64,000 nucleotides of DNA from Eutreptiella sp. 'Long Island Sound 2002' (GCA_964036045.1 OZ038385.1:36798063-36862062), one strand, 5' to 3'; shown: positions 23,161 to 36,086, counted from the first letter of the stretch. Notes: generated by a model from the letters alone, not told the origin. Translations and numbers: made by a program.

Positions 23161-23610
23161 CTCGTGTGCTGGAATGAGGACTCATCCATAGCCAATCGCA
23201 CATTGTTGCGAATGGTGGTCCCCGGAGAGGTGGCTGTACAAATGCACAACTGTATGAGGAGTGGGACCTTACTAGTGATATCACTGATGATGTCATCAGC
23301 GCTGACGTCACCATGACGTCGTCATGATGTCAACATGTTAACAACACAAACAAACGGTGCAAATCGGTCACAAGCAAGCAAATTCAGATCCGTCTTGTCA
23401 CCCAGAACAATGGATCTGACACCAGATCAAATCAGAGGTTTGCAGCAGTTGTTGGCTCTAATGCAACAGCAGCAGCATCAGGAGCCACAGCAGGCAGAGC
23501 CGCCAATGCGGGCCGTAACATCAGGAGGACAAGTGGCGCAACCTGCAGCACACATCGCACATTCTGTGGGACGAAGGAGCGAGGCTCTGAGTGCACGTAG
23601 CCACGTTCGT

Positions 23611-23702
23611 TCATCGATCGACATTTTGATCGACGCATTGTTTTCGATCGAAAAAGTTCGATCGACCAATTTGTTTCGACCGAACGATTTGTTTCGATCA
23701 AT
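23611..23702. repeat. TTCGATCGAA-rich repeat, copy 3
   Basis: Five or more ATCGATCGA/TTCGATCGA-type motifs in 90 bp, possibly intronic (GTTCGTTC upstream, GTGTCAG downstream). Confidence 0.75.
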
Positions 23703-24426
23703 ACTTCACGTGTCAGGTACTGGCACCCTCTCAACCACCATCCGCACTGCAGCCAACGCAGCAGGCAACGCAACTGGCACCACCACCACTGTCAACACGC
23801 GGGGATCCGAACCTGGTTGACTTGCTTCCGTGCGATGAATATCTGTCTGACCACGTTCTGGCTTTTTTTTTCAGTCGGCCTTCAGCTCTCTCCTGCATAT
23901 CAAAGATTGCTTGCGGAAGAAGCGTGGCCCAGCGCTGACAATGCAATCTTTGCGACACCGTCGTTGCTTTACGTAACGGCAGGCTGGGCCTGCCAGCGGA
24001 TCATATCAAAGTTTGAGTTTGCATCGTGCAAGGCATTGCAATTTGGTTCGACCATCCCTCTCTGCGCTTTGGCCAATGAGAAGCCCTTGCGTTCCCCTGT
24101 CAAAAGGAAGCACGTCCTAGTGCCAGTATGCAAGCTTCTCGCAAGTGTGTGGGCACGGCACCGGCTGTGTACTTTGGAAATACCCGAACCGCCGAATTTT
24201 CGCCAGGATTGGGGCATTGAGATTAGTGGAACAGATGAAGTACCAGTGGAGTGGTACAGTCCCGGAGCCAAGTTGGTGGGCCGATCTGCATTTCAGCAAA
24301 CTAGCTCTATCCCACAGCACCCAGGGACCCGAGCAGCCGCTGACCCATCCTGGCGTGACCAGCTGGCCAATGCATTGACGGTAGGCGTACTGAGAATAGG
24401 TCTGGCAACATTGAGGTGTGTATTGC

Positions 24427-24490
24427 ATCGATCGAGAAAATCAGGTTCGATCGAAACAAACCGTTCTACCTAAAAAGAAAACCTTCGATC
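24427..24490. repeat. TTCGATCGAA-rich repeat, copy 4
   Basis: ATCGATCGAGAAAA, GGTTCGATCGAAAC and CCTTCGATCC lie within 65 bp. Confidence 0.75.
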
Positions 24491-24906
24491 CATGAGTTGT
24501 ATCAAAACTGACATACCAGACTGCGTAAGTGCACTCTCCGTGCCACAGATCACCGCTGTTCATACCAGTAATGCCGGAATTCGTTGGTCGACACGTGGAC
24601 ATGGGTCTTTTGCAAGCAATGATGAGAAGATTACAGCTGGTGCTCTGTTGGACACGCTCACATTCCGTCCGGACTCTGCCATTCGCTTCCTGAGTGCCCT
24701 GAAGGAACAACAGAGGCGGGCACGTACACCAGGCCAGCCAATCTAGGTGAAACTAGGTAAACAGGTCCCTGAGAGTCCATAGACACAGCGTGACCGCCCG
24801 GCCTACATTGTGAGGATCCTGAAACAAGCAGTCAAGCCTGGCAAGCAAGCTGAGTTGGCAGCAAAAAAGCAACTTGTGCTACCACCCAAAACAAATTTCA
24901 GTGCAA

Positions 24907-25017
24907 GTGCCTCCGACAGCGACAGTGACAGTGACATTGACAGCAATGCAGAGAGGAGCGACAAGAGCGACAAGAGCGACAAGAGCCACAAGAGCGACAA
25001 GAGCGACAAGAGCAGTC
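24907..25017 (+). repeat. In-frame Asp-Ser and Asp-Lys-Ser coding repeats
   Basis: GACAGTGACAGTGA-type and GACAAGAGC-type tandem codons encode alternating DSDSDSD and then repeated SDK, an acidic-to-mixed-charge low-complexity linker. Confidence 0.85.
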
Positions 25018-25669
25018 CATTGGAGCAAACCAGGGATATGCCGGACCTGCCGATTCCTGGATCCTTGAACTGGATCTGGATCCCCATCAAGCTACAGAAT
25101 GTAGGGTGGCGCGCATTCCTAGCAGTTGCTGCAACGGAGTTCACGAGTTCAAAATGGATGGTTCCAGTCCCTGTAAGGAGACAGAGTCGGCAGCCAGGCT
25201 AGAGCACGTATTGGATGCCAGAAGTCCGCGAATGTGATGACTGGCACTCGACTGGGGAATACATCAGTGCACGTGAGGTGTTCAGTACAAGACAAGAGGC
25301 GGACGGCCGTGTGGCGGAGCTTGAGGCACTGGGACCGGCTAGTGTGCCTGTTCAAGAGCAGCCACAGCAGAAGCCTAAGCAGAAGAAGCGTGCTTATGGC
25401 GCCGGCAAGAGGAAGAAGGCGCTGAAGAGCAAGGCTGTCAAGGGGCAGAAGAAGCCTGACACCGCGGCTGCGTCGGAGGACCACAGGGCACAAGACATGT
25501 GTAAGGACCAGGGGAAAGAGCAGCCAGCGCAGGCACAGGATGCTGAGCAGGCAGAGCAGGCAACCTTGGAGCTGTTCTGGACGGCGTGAAACATGCTGGT
25601 AATGGGAAAATGCGTTGCAATTGGACATTGCTTGGTAGAATTGTGTGATGCTGTCTTTTGCGCCATTTT

Positions 25670-25735
25670 GTTCGAAAAAGAATCATCGATCGAAGCCGAA
25701 AATCTCGATCGACGTAAATGTTTCGATTGGAAAAG
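25670..25735. repeat. TTCGATCGAA-rich repeat, copy 5
   Basis: ATCGATCGAAG, CTCGATCGACG and TTTCGATTGG lie within 65 bp, after the last coding fragment. Confidence 0.7.
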
Positions 25736-25865
25736 CTGAACAGCAGGAGCACGCGCACGCCGCAGAAGCGCGAATTGGCAGACTATTTACATTGATTCTA
25801 ATGTAATTGAGGATTTTACCGTTGAAACGCTGTAAAAAAGACTGAAATTAATGAAAACTGATTTT

Positions 25866-25912
25866 TCGAACGAAGGCTTCGATCGAGGCTTTTTGTTTCC
25901 ATCGAAGCTTTG
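25866..25912. repeat. TTCGATCGAA-rich repeat, copy 6
   Basis: TTCGAACGAAGG, CTTCGATCGAGGC and CCATCGAAGC lie within 50 bp. Confidence 0.65.
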
Positions 25913-26712
25913 TTCAAAAAAGCCACCCACATGATGACCACCAAGGGGAACCAAGCTGAAGTGACAAGAGCCTAACCGCAAGATGCCAAGGTAAAGCAAC
26001 CTTGAAAGCCACTTGCCCATACCTTGCCCTATAACCCAAGGCGGCAGCGGCCAATCTTTGTCCCCGGAAGATGGCGACTCTTTGGACGAGCACATGCAAT
26101 CCATAAGGAATAATAGTACCGCAACTTTCCAGCCCCCCGCAGCTCCGTTCCGCACATCAGCAGGCAGTGCCCTAGCAGCTACTACAGCAGCGCCGCAACA
26201 CAAAGTAGGGGTCCTACAAGACCGCCCAATCTCGGCGGCTTACGACAAAACACGCTCAACCACTGAAAAACCACAGAAATAATCAGTTTTGTTTGGCCTT
26301 GTATGCACAGTTGACATGTATGCATAACGAAAAAGTTATGCCATCTTGTAGCCGATGGTCATGACCATCAACATGTGTGTACACTGAGTCTCATTGTGTA
26401 GTTCAAGTTTCGAAAACGTTACAATATTACTAAAAACTAATATGAAAGCAAATCTTGGTGCAAGAAATTGGGACACATAATGACAATAGCAAAGGAAATA
26501 TCCCACATAAAACCCTGTTTCACACCACAAACTACTTTTCCATGAAGAAAAATCAGAGAATTTGACAGTTTTATTTGCACCCCAAAGCAAAATACTATGT
26601 GCTCTGACATTGCTCACGCACATTTACATCTAAAAGCCACTACTTCAACAGAAAGAAAGGCATGCACTAGAGTGCCGGACCATACAGTCTCCTAATAGAA
26701 GTGATCAAAGTT
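25913..26712. other. No recognisable gene
   Basis: AT-rich, with short frames only, ending at the LTR of element A. Confidence 0.5.
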
Positions 26713-27495
26713 AGTAAGAAAAAGTGCTTTTCCATTGCTTTAGAGTAGACTTTAGTTGTATTAGAGATGCTCTAGTTATCCTGCATTTTTATCTTAATAT
26801 TGCCCTGACCAAAATGGGGGATAGCACATTTTGACCTATAGAACCAAACACTAAATCAGGATGTTGTGTGGATCCCTTAATTCCCAAGCAATGTGAACTG
26901 AAACATCATTTCCTGACTGACTGAGGCACTGACATACTGAGGTAGAGCCTATAGATTTATCTATGTTTTCTCATGAATGCTTAGCTATCCTAGTGGTCTG
27001 CACCCTAGGGGGCTGTGGCATCTCTCTTTGAGAGGTCCTAGGTTCAATTCCCAGTCAGCCTAGCTAAGTAGGAATATCCCATGTGACATGGCAGTGACCT
27101 CAGCGCCACAAGCCATGCCACCTTAGCACCTATGGGACCCAAAACAAAGAAGTGCACATCTCAGGATGGCACTACATGGAGTGCGAGCCCTTGGGGCAGT
27201 TTTCCAATCAGTTTTTCTCAGTCATGTAAAATATTTTGATCCAAGTTGCATTGATTGTCTATTGCTGTAGTCTATTATTTATATCTTTATTATCTAACTC
27301 TTTTCTGACTGCAGCCCTTCATGCTTTGATCCTGTTTGAGTTCTACTTGCTCATCTCTGGCTTGGGTTGTCCTGTATTGGTTGTATTTCATCAACAAAAT
27401 ATTTTCTCCATCAAACACAAGCAGCAGGAACCCTGCACAAACAGCAAGCAGCAGGAGAGGCACAACAAGAGCTGAAAGACTCTTAAAAACCTTCT
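26713..27495 (+). repeat. 5' LTR of element A (about 783 bp)
   Basis: Homologous to 5930-6727 and to the inverted 54083-54908, with the same AGTAAG start and TTCT end. It lies directly before a primer-binding site and gag. Confidence 0.85.
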
Positions 27496-27510
27496 GGTAG
27501 CAAGAGGCAG
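27495..27510 (+). other. Primer-binding site of element A
   Basis: TGGTAGCAAGAGGCAG directly follows the LTR and is identical in element C. It resembles the complement of an initiator-Met tRNA 3' end (TGGTAGCAGAGG in animals) with one extra A. Confidence 0.6.
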
Positions 27511-27594
27511 ACAGCCTCTGGGTGCCGGCAGCAACCCCGTGCCGTACACCCAGCACGCCGAGGACTGTCCTGAGCAAGAAGGGCGAAGAGAAGT

Positions 27595-30141
27595 ATGGAC
27601 ACGAAGGAGGACACCGACGTGAAGACGGCGTCTGAGGCACCAGCAATACCAGCGCTTGTAGTGCCTGGACCTGGAGAACCTGGCGCTGTACCTTCGGTGC
27701 CCTTACATGGGCCAGTGGACGCGGCTGACGATTCGCTGGAGGGACTGGGATCGGCCTTCAGGGGCCTCTCAGTCGAGGAGATGGACACCGACCCTGTGAA
27801 GAGAAAGAGGGAGAGAGAGAAGGATGCAGGAGAAGGCATGGCAGACGAAGGAGTGGACCATGGGCACATCCCAACGAGGGAGCCAACCTTCGAGGGCGCA
27901 CGAAGCGCCTCTGGCCTCCACGCATCAGCCTGTCCTACAACCACCACACTCCCAACTCCAGACCCAGCTGCTGCAGCATCCACACCCATAACCACCCCGC
28001 CTATGGCTGAGGGCACAGGCTTTACTGGCATGCCTACCTACCCTGCCTATGGTGTGGACCCATCCACCACTGCGTTTCCAGAGGCAACTCCTGCCAGTGA
28101 GCCAGTGGCCTCCAGTTCTGCGCCGCGCTGGTATGCGGCGGATCATCACCATCACCACCCTCTACCCGCTACGGGAGCCTATATGGCTGATGTTCCTGGG
28201 TATGCAGCGTATGAGCCTGGCTATCCTATGCCGGCACCTGGGTATGCAACCCTGAGTGGGCTAAGAAGAGGCCCTGAGTCGTGCGGGAGCAATAGTAGGG
28301 GATCGAGGGGATCGTCCAACCGTTCCCTCACCAGGTCTGATCTGAGAGAAGCCCTACGTGGAGCAACTAAGCACCTGGTTGGGGACATTACCCAAGAGAT
28401 CAGGGGGAAGCTAGAGCCCCTGATCCCGCCACAAGGGTCACCTATGACGGTGGGAGCCTCTCCCCATCGCCTGCAGGCTAACCGTCTGGTGGCTGGGCTG
28501 AGCCACACTCTTAGAGGAGTGAGGAGCCGGCCTATGCCTACGCCTGCAGTGTTGCCCAGGAGCCCCTTTGTACCGAGGACCGCCCAGTCGCCATACAGCC
28601 ACGTGGCTAACTCCACCAGAGCAGAGCTGGACCAGCTTGGACTTACAGCCTTGAGGGCTATGATCAACGTTGAGCCTTATGGCTCCAGTGACCTAGGCGG
28701 TGACCCCTCCGACGATGAGCCGCCTTCCCTTACATCAGCCCCCCCTTCAGACGATGATGACCCTGAGGACCCTGACTATCCGAGGAAATAGAAGAGGAAC
28801 AGGAAGAAGAAGAGCCGACGTCATCCTTCTCAGGATGCCAAAGCGGTTGCCGGTTCGAAGATCGTGGTCAACCTACCGGAGTTCACCGGGAAGAACCTAT
28901 CCAGGTTTGCAGAGAATTTTGGGCGCTTCCTGAGGATGACCGGCCAGACCCATGCCAGTGGCAGGGTCAAATGCGATCTGCTCTTGCAATGTTGCAAGAC
29001 AAAATACCTGGAAAAGCAGGTAAAACAGATAGCGACGAAGTCCGCCACCTTTCCTGAGGTTCTGGTGGCCCTGGAGAGGCAGTACCCCTCCTACGAGACA
29101 GACCTCTTTATCAGGACGGAGATACAGAACCTGGGAATGCTACCCAACAACCCCAAGGCGGCCCGCATCACGGAGTTGCTCGCGGACCTGGACCACTGGC
29201 CGGGGCGGCTGACCCCGGGGTCTTCCGGCAGCGACGAGCTGCTGTTCTGGCTCGTGGCCAAGATCCCTACCTCCCTTTGGGATGAATGCCGAGCCACGGC
29301 TGAGACGAAGGCAAGGACCCTCACCTACGAGGACTTGTCTGTCCTGCTCCTGGTGCTGGCGCTGGAGAAGGAGAGCGACCAGCATCTAGATGCCAACCGT
29401 CCTGGAGGAGGAGGCTCGGGGAGCCATGGCAAAGGGTAGCAGGGACCCAGACCCTGACAGGGGACTACCCCCAAGCAGGCCCGTATCATGAGCAATGTCC
29501 AGGAGCTCTTCTGGTGTGACGCCAGAGACAAGCATGGTCACCTGCAGCACGCCCCCGACTGCCATCAGCGCGATTGCTTCGTGGTCCAGGGGAAGAAGCA
29601 GGAGACCAACAGCGGCAGCAAGCCTAAGATGCCGGATCATTACAGATGTACTATCACCTGTGCATTTTGTAGGAAGCGCAAGCACTATCAGGATGAGTGC
29701 TACCACAAGCAACGTCTGTCGGCGAAGCTCAAGGGCGAGGATCCTGGCAAGGGCTCTTGCAAGGGCTCTGGCAAGGGCGGTGGCAAGGACAAGTAAGACT
29801 CTGACAAAGGCAAGTCGAAAGGCCGTGGGAAAGGCAAAGACAAGAGCCAAGGTGGACGAGGAGGAGGCGCTGACCGCCAGCAAGATAAGGATAACAAGAT
29901 CCAGGACAAGTCCGGAGGCAACCCCAACCCTAATCCAGGGGGAAACTCCGAGCCCTCTGGAGGGCAGTCTGGTTCCGGGCCGACTACACGCTCGCAGACT
30001 CAGGCCCAACAAGAGCAAGGGGCCAAGCGAGGGCATGAAGGTGGTGACAATGGCCAAGCTAAGAAGAGAACCCGCTTCATGCGGATGGCCCGCAAATTGC
30101 GCAACAAGGGGTTCGAGGTGACATGTCCCGCGAAATTCTGA
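27595..30141 (+). pseudogene. gag: Element A gag, with three premature stops
   Basis: ATG at 27595 lies 100 nt after the LTR. The order is a Pro/Ser/Gly-rich N-terminal region, a capsid-like region from VVNLPEFTGKNL near 28864, and a zinc knuckle CAFCRKRKHYQDEC (CX2CX4HX4C) near 29660. A Lys/Gly-rich tail ends at CPAKF then TGA (30139-30141). TAG at 28789, TAG at 29437 and TAA at 29794 interrupt the same frame; at the first two positions C has sense codons, so these are decay. The terminal TGA is different: it is followed by CGG, is conserved in C, and is in frame with the protease. Confidence 0.85.
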
Positions 30142-30459
30142 CGGGGACGCTCCGGTGGGGCCCTGGACTTCGTGTTCTGGGTACGTATCCGACTTGGGGG
30201 ACGTGAATACCTGGGGGTACTGGATACCGGAGCCACTATATCTATAGTGGCTAAGAAAATTTTACCTCATGGAAGCTTGACGAACACCATGCCTACCGCG
30301 GCTATCCGAATGGGGGATGGACATGTGGTGCACAGCTGCGGGGACTGTGAAGTGGAGGTGCCTATGGGCTCCCGATCTATAGCCCATCGGTTCTTTGTGA
30401 TGGACACCGAGGCCTTCGACTTTGTACTGGGTACCGACTTCTTCATACAGCAAACCCAG
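30142..30459 (+). pseudogene. Element A retropepsin (protease), 5' part
   Basis: In frame with gag after TGA-CGG. The active site LDTGATISIVAKK is near 30220, followed by the flap-like region VVHSCGDCEVEVPMG. The coding sequence is interrupted at 30459 by element B and resumes at 47442. Confidence 0.88.
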
Positions 30460-30463
30460 ATAC
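30460..30463. other. Target-site duplication of element B, left (ATAC)
   Basis: ATAC here and at 47438-47441. The uninterrupted copy in C has a single ATAC at this point (CCAGATACAATCCC). Confidence 0.9.
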
Positions 30464-33309
30464 TGACGCGTTCCAGTGGGGGGCCGGCCACGGGACGCTG
30501 CGGTGACACGCACAAGTGAGCAGGTAGGCAAAGCACTACGCTCACAAGGGCATCAATACGCTCGTGTCATGTGACAAAGCGTTTCAGGATCCTTGCCACT
30601 CTGCAACAAGGGAACGAAAGTATGTACAGCAACACATCAGGATACGTACACATGGGGTTAAGACTGGACTGGGGTAAGGGCATCACAGGACAATACACAC
30701 TCTATCCTAACTCATATCCCAATCCCAGGTCCGACCCTCTCAGTGGCTGGTGGGGGCGGGGGCTCAAACACAACCCATGCCCTGCTCAGTCCGGACCCTG
30801 AAACCCTGCCAATAGGGGGGGCATTCCGCCCAGCCACAGGCGAGTTCCTGGGGAACCAAGGTGCTCCATGGCCAACCGACAGTGGCTCCCTATGCTCCCT
30901 TAACGGCAGGTCCCAACTCCACTCTGAGCCAGAGATATGGCCCCGCCATTATCACCCAGGAGTTGGTAGCTGAAAATGGGCTGTTTCAGCCCAAACTGAT
31001 ATTAACTCAAAAATCCCCAAAATTGACCTCTCGTCCGGACCCGCCAGAGGTAGGGACGAGGCAACTGACCCTATGCCCTTCGCATACGAACTCCCTGGAG
31101 CCCTCACCCGACCTGGTTCCCTCTGAGGTCCCGGCATCAGGGCACCACGGGTTCGTCACATGGGGTCATGATTGCCAAAATGGCAAAATCGGCCGTCTCG
31201 GGCGACCGTCCAGGGTAGGAAATCTTGGCGATATTGACGCGCCAAGCCTTGATTCACAACCCTTGATATCCCCTTTGGTCCCATGCCCTGGGATATCGCT
31301 TGCTGTCACGCTGGCTGCTTACTGTTCACCGAGGGGATGACCACACGGACGAGGCAGAAAGCAACATGCAGTGCAAAGGTGGGGATCGTGGATCGCACCG
31401 AAAGTTGAATAACTCCGGATGAGCCGGAGGAGCAAATACGAAACTCAAGGGCGTTCAACCCTTGGTCATATGCTACAATATGCGCACTTCCTTCCTGGCT
31501 AGATCCCGTGCCCCATGGAGATATGGTAATTCCAATATGGCATACAATGGCAAAAACAGTGAAATTTGGCCAAAATGGCCCGCACTCATGATTCCATATC
31601 TCCATGGCCACGGCGAGGATCCTTTCAACCAAAGATGCGATAGACACATGGGACTTAGGTCCCAATATATGCCACTTGTCATCCCTCATGGTCGCCTCTA
31701 GCTATTTTTCCCATTGGAGGGAAAGTGACACACATATGGGGCAGAATGGCAACATGCCCCAACTTGGGTGACTCACAACTCTCCCATCGAGAGGAGAGGC
31801 CACGTGGCGAAACATCCCATTTGATGCGGGTTTACGTGCCCTCTCCGAATTGCCCTTACCCTTGGTCAAGTGGCGCACGCAACCTCGGGGGTGAAATCAG
31901 GGGGAGAAGGAGTTTGTGGCCATTTTGGGCAAAACGGCCAAAATTCACCCAAAAGCGGTCCCTCCAAATATTGTATCTCCGTATCGCAAGAGAAAGGAGC
32001 CTCGGGCTTTTGCATGGATGTAAACCGAAGCTTTGCTTCCCTTTTGCGACAAGGGTTGCGGTTCAAAGCACAATGAAAGCATTTTTAACACCTTGATCCT
32101 TGAAGCACACTATTTATGGGAAAAAGTGCATATATCGGCGATATTGGCATGAACATATCCTTGGGACCTTGAGGAGCAAAAATATGAGTAAACACTTTTG
32201 GAGTAGGCCCATAGTAGGTGCGTTCAAACATGCACACTATGGTTAGATTGTCTCCGCCCACTCGTGTCATTAGTGCTTGTATATGAGCGCGTGTGCAAAG
32301 AGGCAATGTGGCACGCGTGCTCACAAGGCGAAATAATATAAAATAGAAGACAAGGTTGCAAAAATCAACCAAGCCATCCACGATGTCCTTCGTGGTTTCT
32401 ACTTTACATATTGCTTTGGTTCGAGGCTCAACTCCCCATAGGCTTCGAATACGAGCCTCGGGGGTTTGGCCATTTTGGCCTAATTTTCGACCAAAACTTG
32501 CCCTCTTTTGAAAATAGAGTTTTGGTACGCATTGAATTGCGTGGAGCCATCGTTGAGTTGGCTCGAAAAACGAAAATGACCTCGGGCTTTTGGTCTTGTG
32601 AGCATTGTGTTCGGTCATTAACGTTCATGCTCACAAGGCCACAAGGTTAGCGTTTGCGCACGCAAACGACTTGGGTTTGCGAGACCCATAGGCTGCCTAA
32701 AACACCGCCATCGCCCGCTTCCCTAAGCAAGATGATATGCCCGCGTGAAAGGGGCATGGATGAAAGACATAGGGGGGAGATGTAGGGTTCCGTGCGAACT
32801 CATGGTCCTTGAGAAGCGTGAGTTCGCACGATCGACGGAAAGCCTTGCGCGCTGATTTTCTCGTAAACGCAACGGCGAAAAATTCTGGTGAACACACCAG
32901 ATGAAAGTACATCAAATACCCTCTAGATTCAGCCCTTAAGTTCTCTTAGAACCTCACAGGTACTCGAGAAAAGTCAATCACAAAACTCGCCACGGAGAAG
33001 CGACGAAGGCGCGAGAACAGGCGACATCAGGCGGCGATTTCACGACAATTAGAAATCGCGGTAGAAATCGGGTGTTTCACCGATTTCTGCCCGAAAATCG
33101 ATCAAGACAATAAAATCACGGTAATTCTACATCGATTTATTGGTTAGAAATCGGATTCCAGGTTTCACGGGTTAGAGAACAGGGATAGCCGGTGTCAACG
33201 GCTTCCGCACGGGTGTGACGGCTTGCAGGGCTCTGGGCCATGGGCCATAACGGGTGTGACGGCTCACAGGCCTCCGGGCCATGGACCATAGGTTCTGGGT
33301 ACCGCTTCA
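30464..33309 (-). repeat. 3' LTR of element B (2,846 bp)
   Basis: Nearly identical to 44594-47437. It contains GGCCAAAATGGCC-type palindromes (for example near 31560) and repeated AGAAATCG/CGATTTCT inverted motifs near 33045-33100. Frames inside it have no recognisable product. Confidence 0.95.
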
Positions 33310-33320
33310 CCCCCCTCCTT
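33310..33320 (-). other. Polypurine tract of element B
   Basis: Minus strand AAGGAGGGGGG directly before the LTR start TGAAGCGG. Confidence 0.9.
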
Positions 33321-34814
33321 AGAGCACACCCTGGGGGGGGCTCGATAACACCCAAGCATGGCAGCGGGTACCCAGGACCATCCCCTGAAGGGCGGGGGGG
33401 TGTCACATCCTTCTTCAGGCCGGTCCGCGGGTTAGGTTGCCCATCGCGATCCCACGGTAAAACAGGTATGATGCTGTAACTGTTAGTAACTGCAAGTATA
33501 GTATCAAGTATCAAGTCCCGGGTCCTGGCGGCGATTGTTCGGCATCCAAAGGACCCGTTAACCCATACCAGGCGCACCGGGTGCCGGCTGCTACGGTCAC
33601 CACCACAGTGGCAGTGGCATACACGGCCAACGTAGGCGACACACGACGACCGAGGTGGTCCCACAGGTCGAGAGCGACCACAAAGATCCATCAGGCTACC
33701 CCAAGCTTCCCAAGGCCCGCCGACTGGGGAGAGTCCCCACGGTTCCTTCCTCGGGCGCACCATGTCCATATCCATACGACGCGAGTCCAGAGTGATACAG
33801 CCGAACTCCTTAAGGGATCTTAAGGGGGCTCCTCCTGAAGGGATCGGGCATCAAGGCCGTCTTTTCCCTCGCCCTATTACCACGAAGGCCATATATGAGG
33901 GAGTCCTCATGCAGTGTGGGCGGAGGCGTCGACTCCTCAAACCACCAGTTTCCCAGGCAGACTGACCGAGGTCAGGAGCACCGGAGGCCGCCATCCGACT
34001 GCAAGTGCGTCTGCGAATCGGTAGGCTCACACTGGGACTGACAGTGGCGGACCGCTGGGAGTGTAGTCAGGCAACTGGGCTTCCCGCCTGGCGCCATCAG
34101 GATCTCCACATCACAGCGAATAGGGCAACACGGTATCACGGGCACTCAAACAGATGAATATGTATCCAGGTACTGGTCCAAGCTGGACCCTATGTAAGAA
34201 CATGTAAACGGCGACTCAGGGCGCCCCTGTAATCCGATTTGCATTCCCACAGGGGGGGAAAGACAGTCCATCTGTCGGTGATGGGCTGACAATCGCAACA
34301 TACAAATGCACATATCCTGGAGGACAGAAAAACAAGCAATAAGCTGGGTAAATAGGCGTGTAAACACACTCTGGACAGAGCGCCAAACCACGCCACGGTG
34401 AGGATAAGGCAAATGCAGGAGGGTGGACAAGAAAACGCCTGAGTTCAGGCCATATATAGCCTGCAGACACACGTCGACTGGTCTGGATTCCGCAAGTGCC
34501 ATGGAACCAGACCACACACCAAAAAATCGCAATGCCGATGACAGCGGCATCCGTTGCGCAACGTCGTATGGGCTTCAAGGCCCCAAGAGCTCAGAAAAAT
34601 GAAGGTCAGTCGCCCTACCTGGTTTCCCAAGGATTCAGCAGGTGGGGAGTGACGAATAGAATTGAGAGAGAGGGGCCATCCTCCTCTGGATTCAGCAGGG
34701 GGGGGGTATATGGCCACTCTGTCACCGAAAGATGGAAGAGAGCAAGCAAGTAAGGGACGATTCGTCGGCCTCACAAGCGCTCACAACACATCAGGGGAGA
34801 GCTCAGGGCGCTGA
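33321..34814 (-). other. Element B 3' noncoding region
   Basis: About 1.5 kb between the end of the chromodomain ORF and the polypurine tract. The short frames in it have no recognisable product. Confidence 0.7.
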
Positions 34815-35994
34815 TCAGGCACCCCTGGCTGCAATCGCCCGGGTGAGTGCTGCCAAGTCCGAAACGTGGATCTTGGTCTTGTGCCTGCGGATGTACTCCA
34901 TGAAGGGAGTATTGACCCGCGGCACGAACGAGGAGACGGGTTCCCAGGTGTCGTGGGACGGCCCATAGCCTCGCCAACGAACCTTGAACTCCAGACCTCC
35001 GGGTGCCGAGGCTTTCGGACGCTGAGCCAGGATCTTCTCGACAGTATAGTCGTCCTGCTCATCATAGTCATCATCCGAATCAGCCTCATGTGCGGCATAG
35101 CTCAGGGACACATGTTGGCCACGGAGGTCGGGTTCCCGCACACGGAGTTGACTCTCGTGGCGCTCCCGGAACTGTCCGTGACCCACCTTGATGCGGTAGG
35201 TGTCCTCACCAATCCTGCGGACCACCTCTCCGGGTGTGAACCAGGTCTTGGTGCGGTGGGTGCCCATAGGGCGGGGTCTGATCACCCACACCGGGTCTCC
35301 CACCCTGAACTTCTGCGCTGTCGAGCTCGGGGCGGACTTCTGACGCTCAGCGTGCTCCTTCTCGAGCTGCTGGCGGATGTCCCGCGCCGTTTGCTCTTGC
35401 CGCGCGAAGAAATCCTTGGCATCCATAGCCATGCCATCACCAGACAAGGGAAGTCCCCTACCCAGGGGGTCCCTGCCGAACAGAATCTGGTGAGGGGACA
35501 AACCGCCCGGAGTGGGGGTGTCATGATGGGCCTTCAGAGCAGGCCACATCTCCTCAAACCAGTTCCGACGTGGATTGGTGATGTGGATCTTGCGCAGCTT
35601 CTCGAACAGCTGCCGTCCAGCCACTTCAGCACGGCCGTTAGACCGGCTGAGATAGGCGACGCTCTTGGCATGATGTATCCCCATGAGGGAACACATAGCC
35701 TTGAACCAGCCACCAGTAAACTGGGGCCCTCGGTCACTGCAAATGGTGCGGGGGATGTCAAAGACGGTCAGCCAATGACGAATCATCATGACTGCCACTT
35801 CCTTGGCAAGCAACCCCTTTTTGTGTGCCGGAACGGCTACAACGTAGCCGCTGTGGCGGTCCACACAGAGAACCACACAGTCAAAGGTCTCCTTGCCAAT
35901 GTGCACTTCGGGCATGGAGAAGATGTCCATGGCCACGCTCTCCATGGGCTGGTCAGGAACCGGGGTCCATTGGGCTTTCCCCTTGACGTTCCGG
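34815..35994 (-). CDS. Element B integrase catalytic core and chromodomain
   Basis: This is the 3' end of pol, displaced from its upstream frame by the insertion at 36059-36148. From an in-frame start at 35945, catalytic residues are the D of VAMDIFSM, the D of TICSDRGPQF and the E of NGRAEVAGR. A GPY/F-like region (DPVWVIRPRPMGTH) precedes a typical chromodomain (YTVEKILAQRP, FKVRWRGYGPSHDTWEP) near residues 300-360. The protein inserts element cDNA and probably reads a histone mark. It is intact in itself and would be translated only if the upstream frame were continuous. Confidence 0.93.
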
Positions 35995-36086
35995 TTATGG
36001 GGATTGCAGGCCTGACAGACCGAGCAACCCTTCCTGACCTTCTTGATGGCGGTGTAGAGTATATGGTCGATCTAGTATATATATAG

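Larger units (their letters stand above)
23335..25589 (+). pseudogene. Downstream coding fragments of element I (unrecognised)
   Basis: Successive + frames follow the transposase-like gene. These are 23410-23820 (Gln-rich, IRGLQQLLALMQQQQHQEPQ), 23817-24473 (a globular-looking frame), 24810-25202 (Ser/Asp and Lys/Ser repeats) and 25215-25589 (a Lys/Gln-rich basic tail, KPKQKKRAYGAGKRKKALKS). TTCGATCGAA repeats at 23611-23702 and 24427-24490 fall between them, as introns would, with GT and AG at plausible edges. This may be the C-terminal part of the same protein or a second element protein. Function unknown. Confidence 0.3.

Noticed and set aside
32085-32618. 177-codon minus-strand frame in the B LTR (and its copy at 46213-46746)
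   Set aside because: It is conserved only because the two LTRs are nearly identical; no motif is visible and other frames overlap it.
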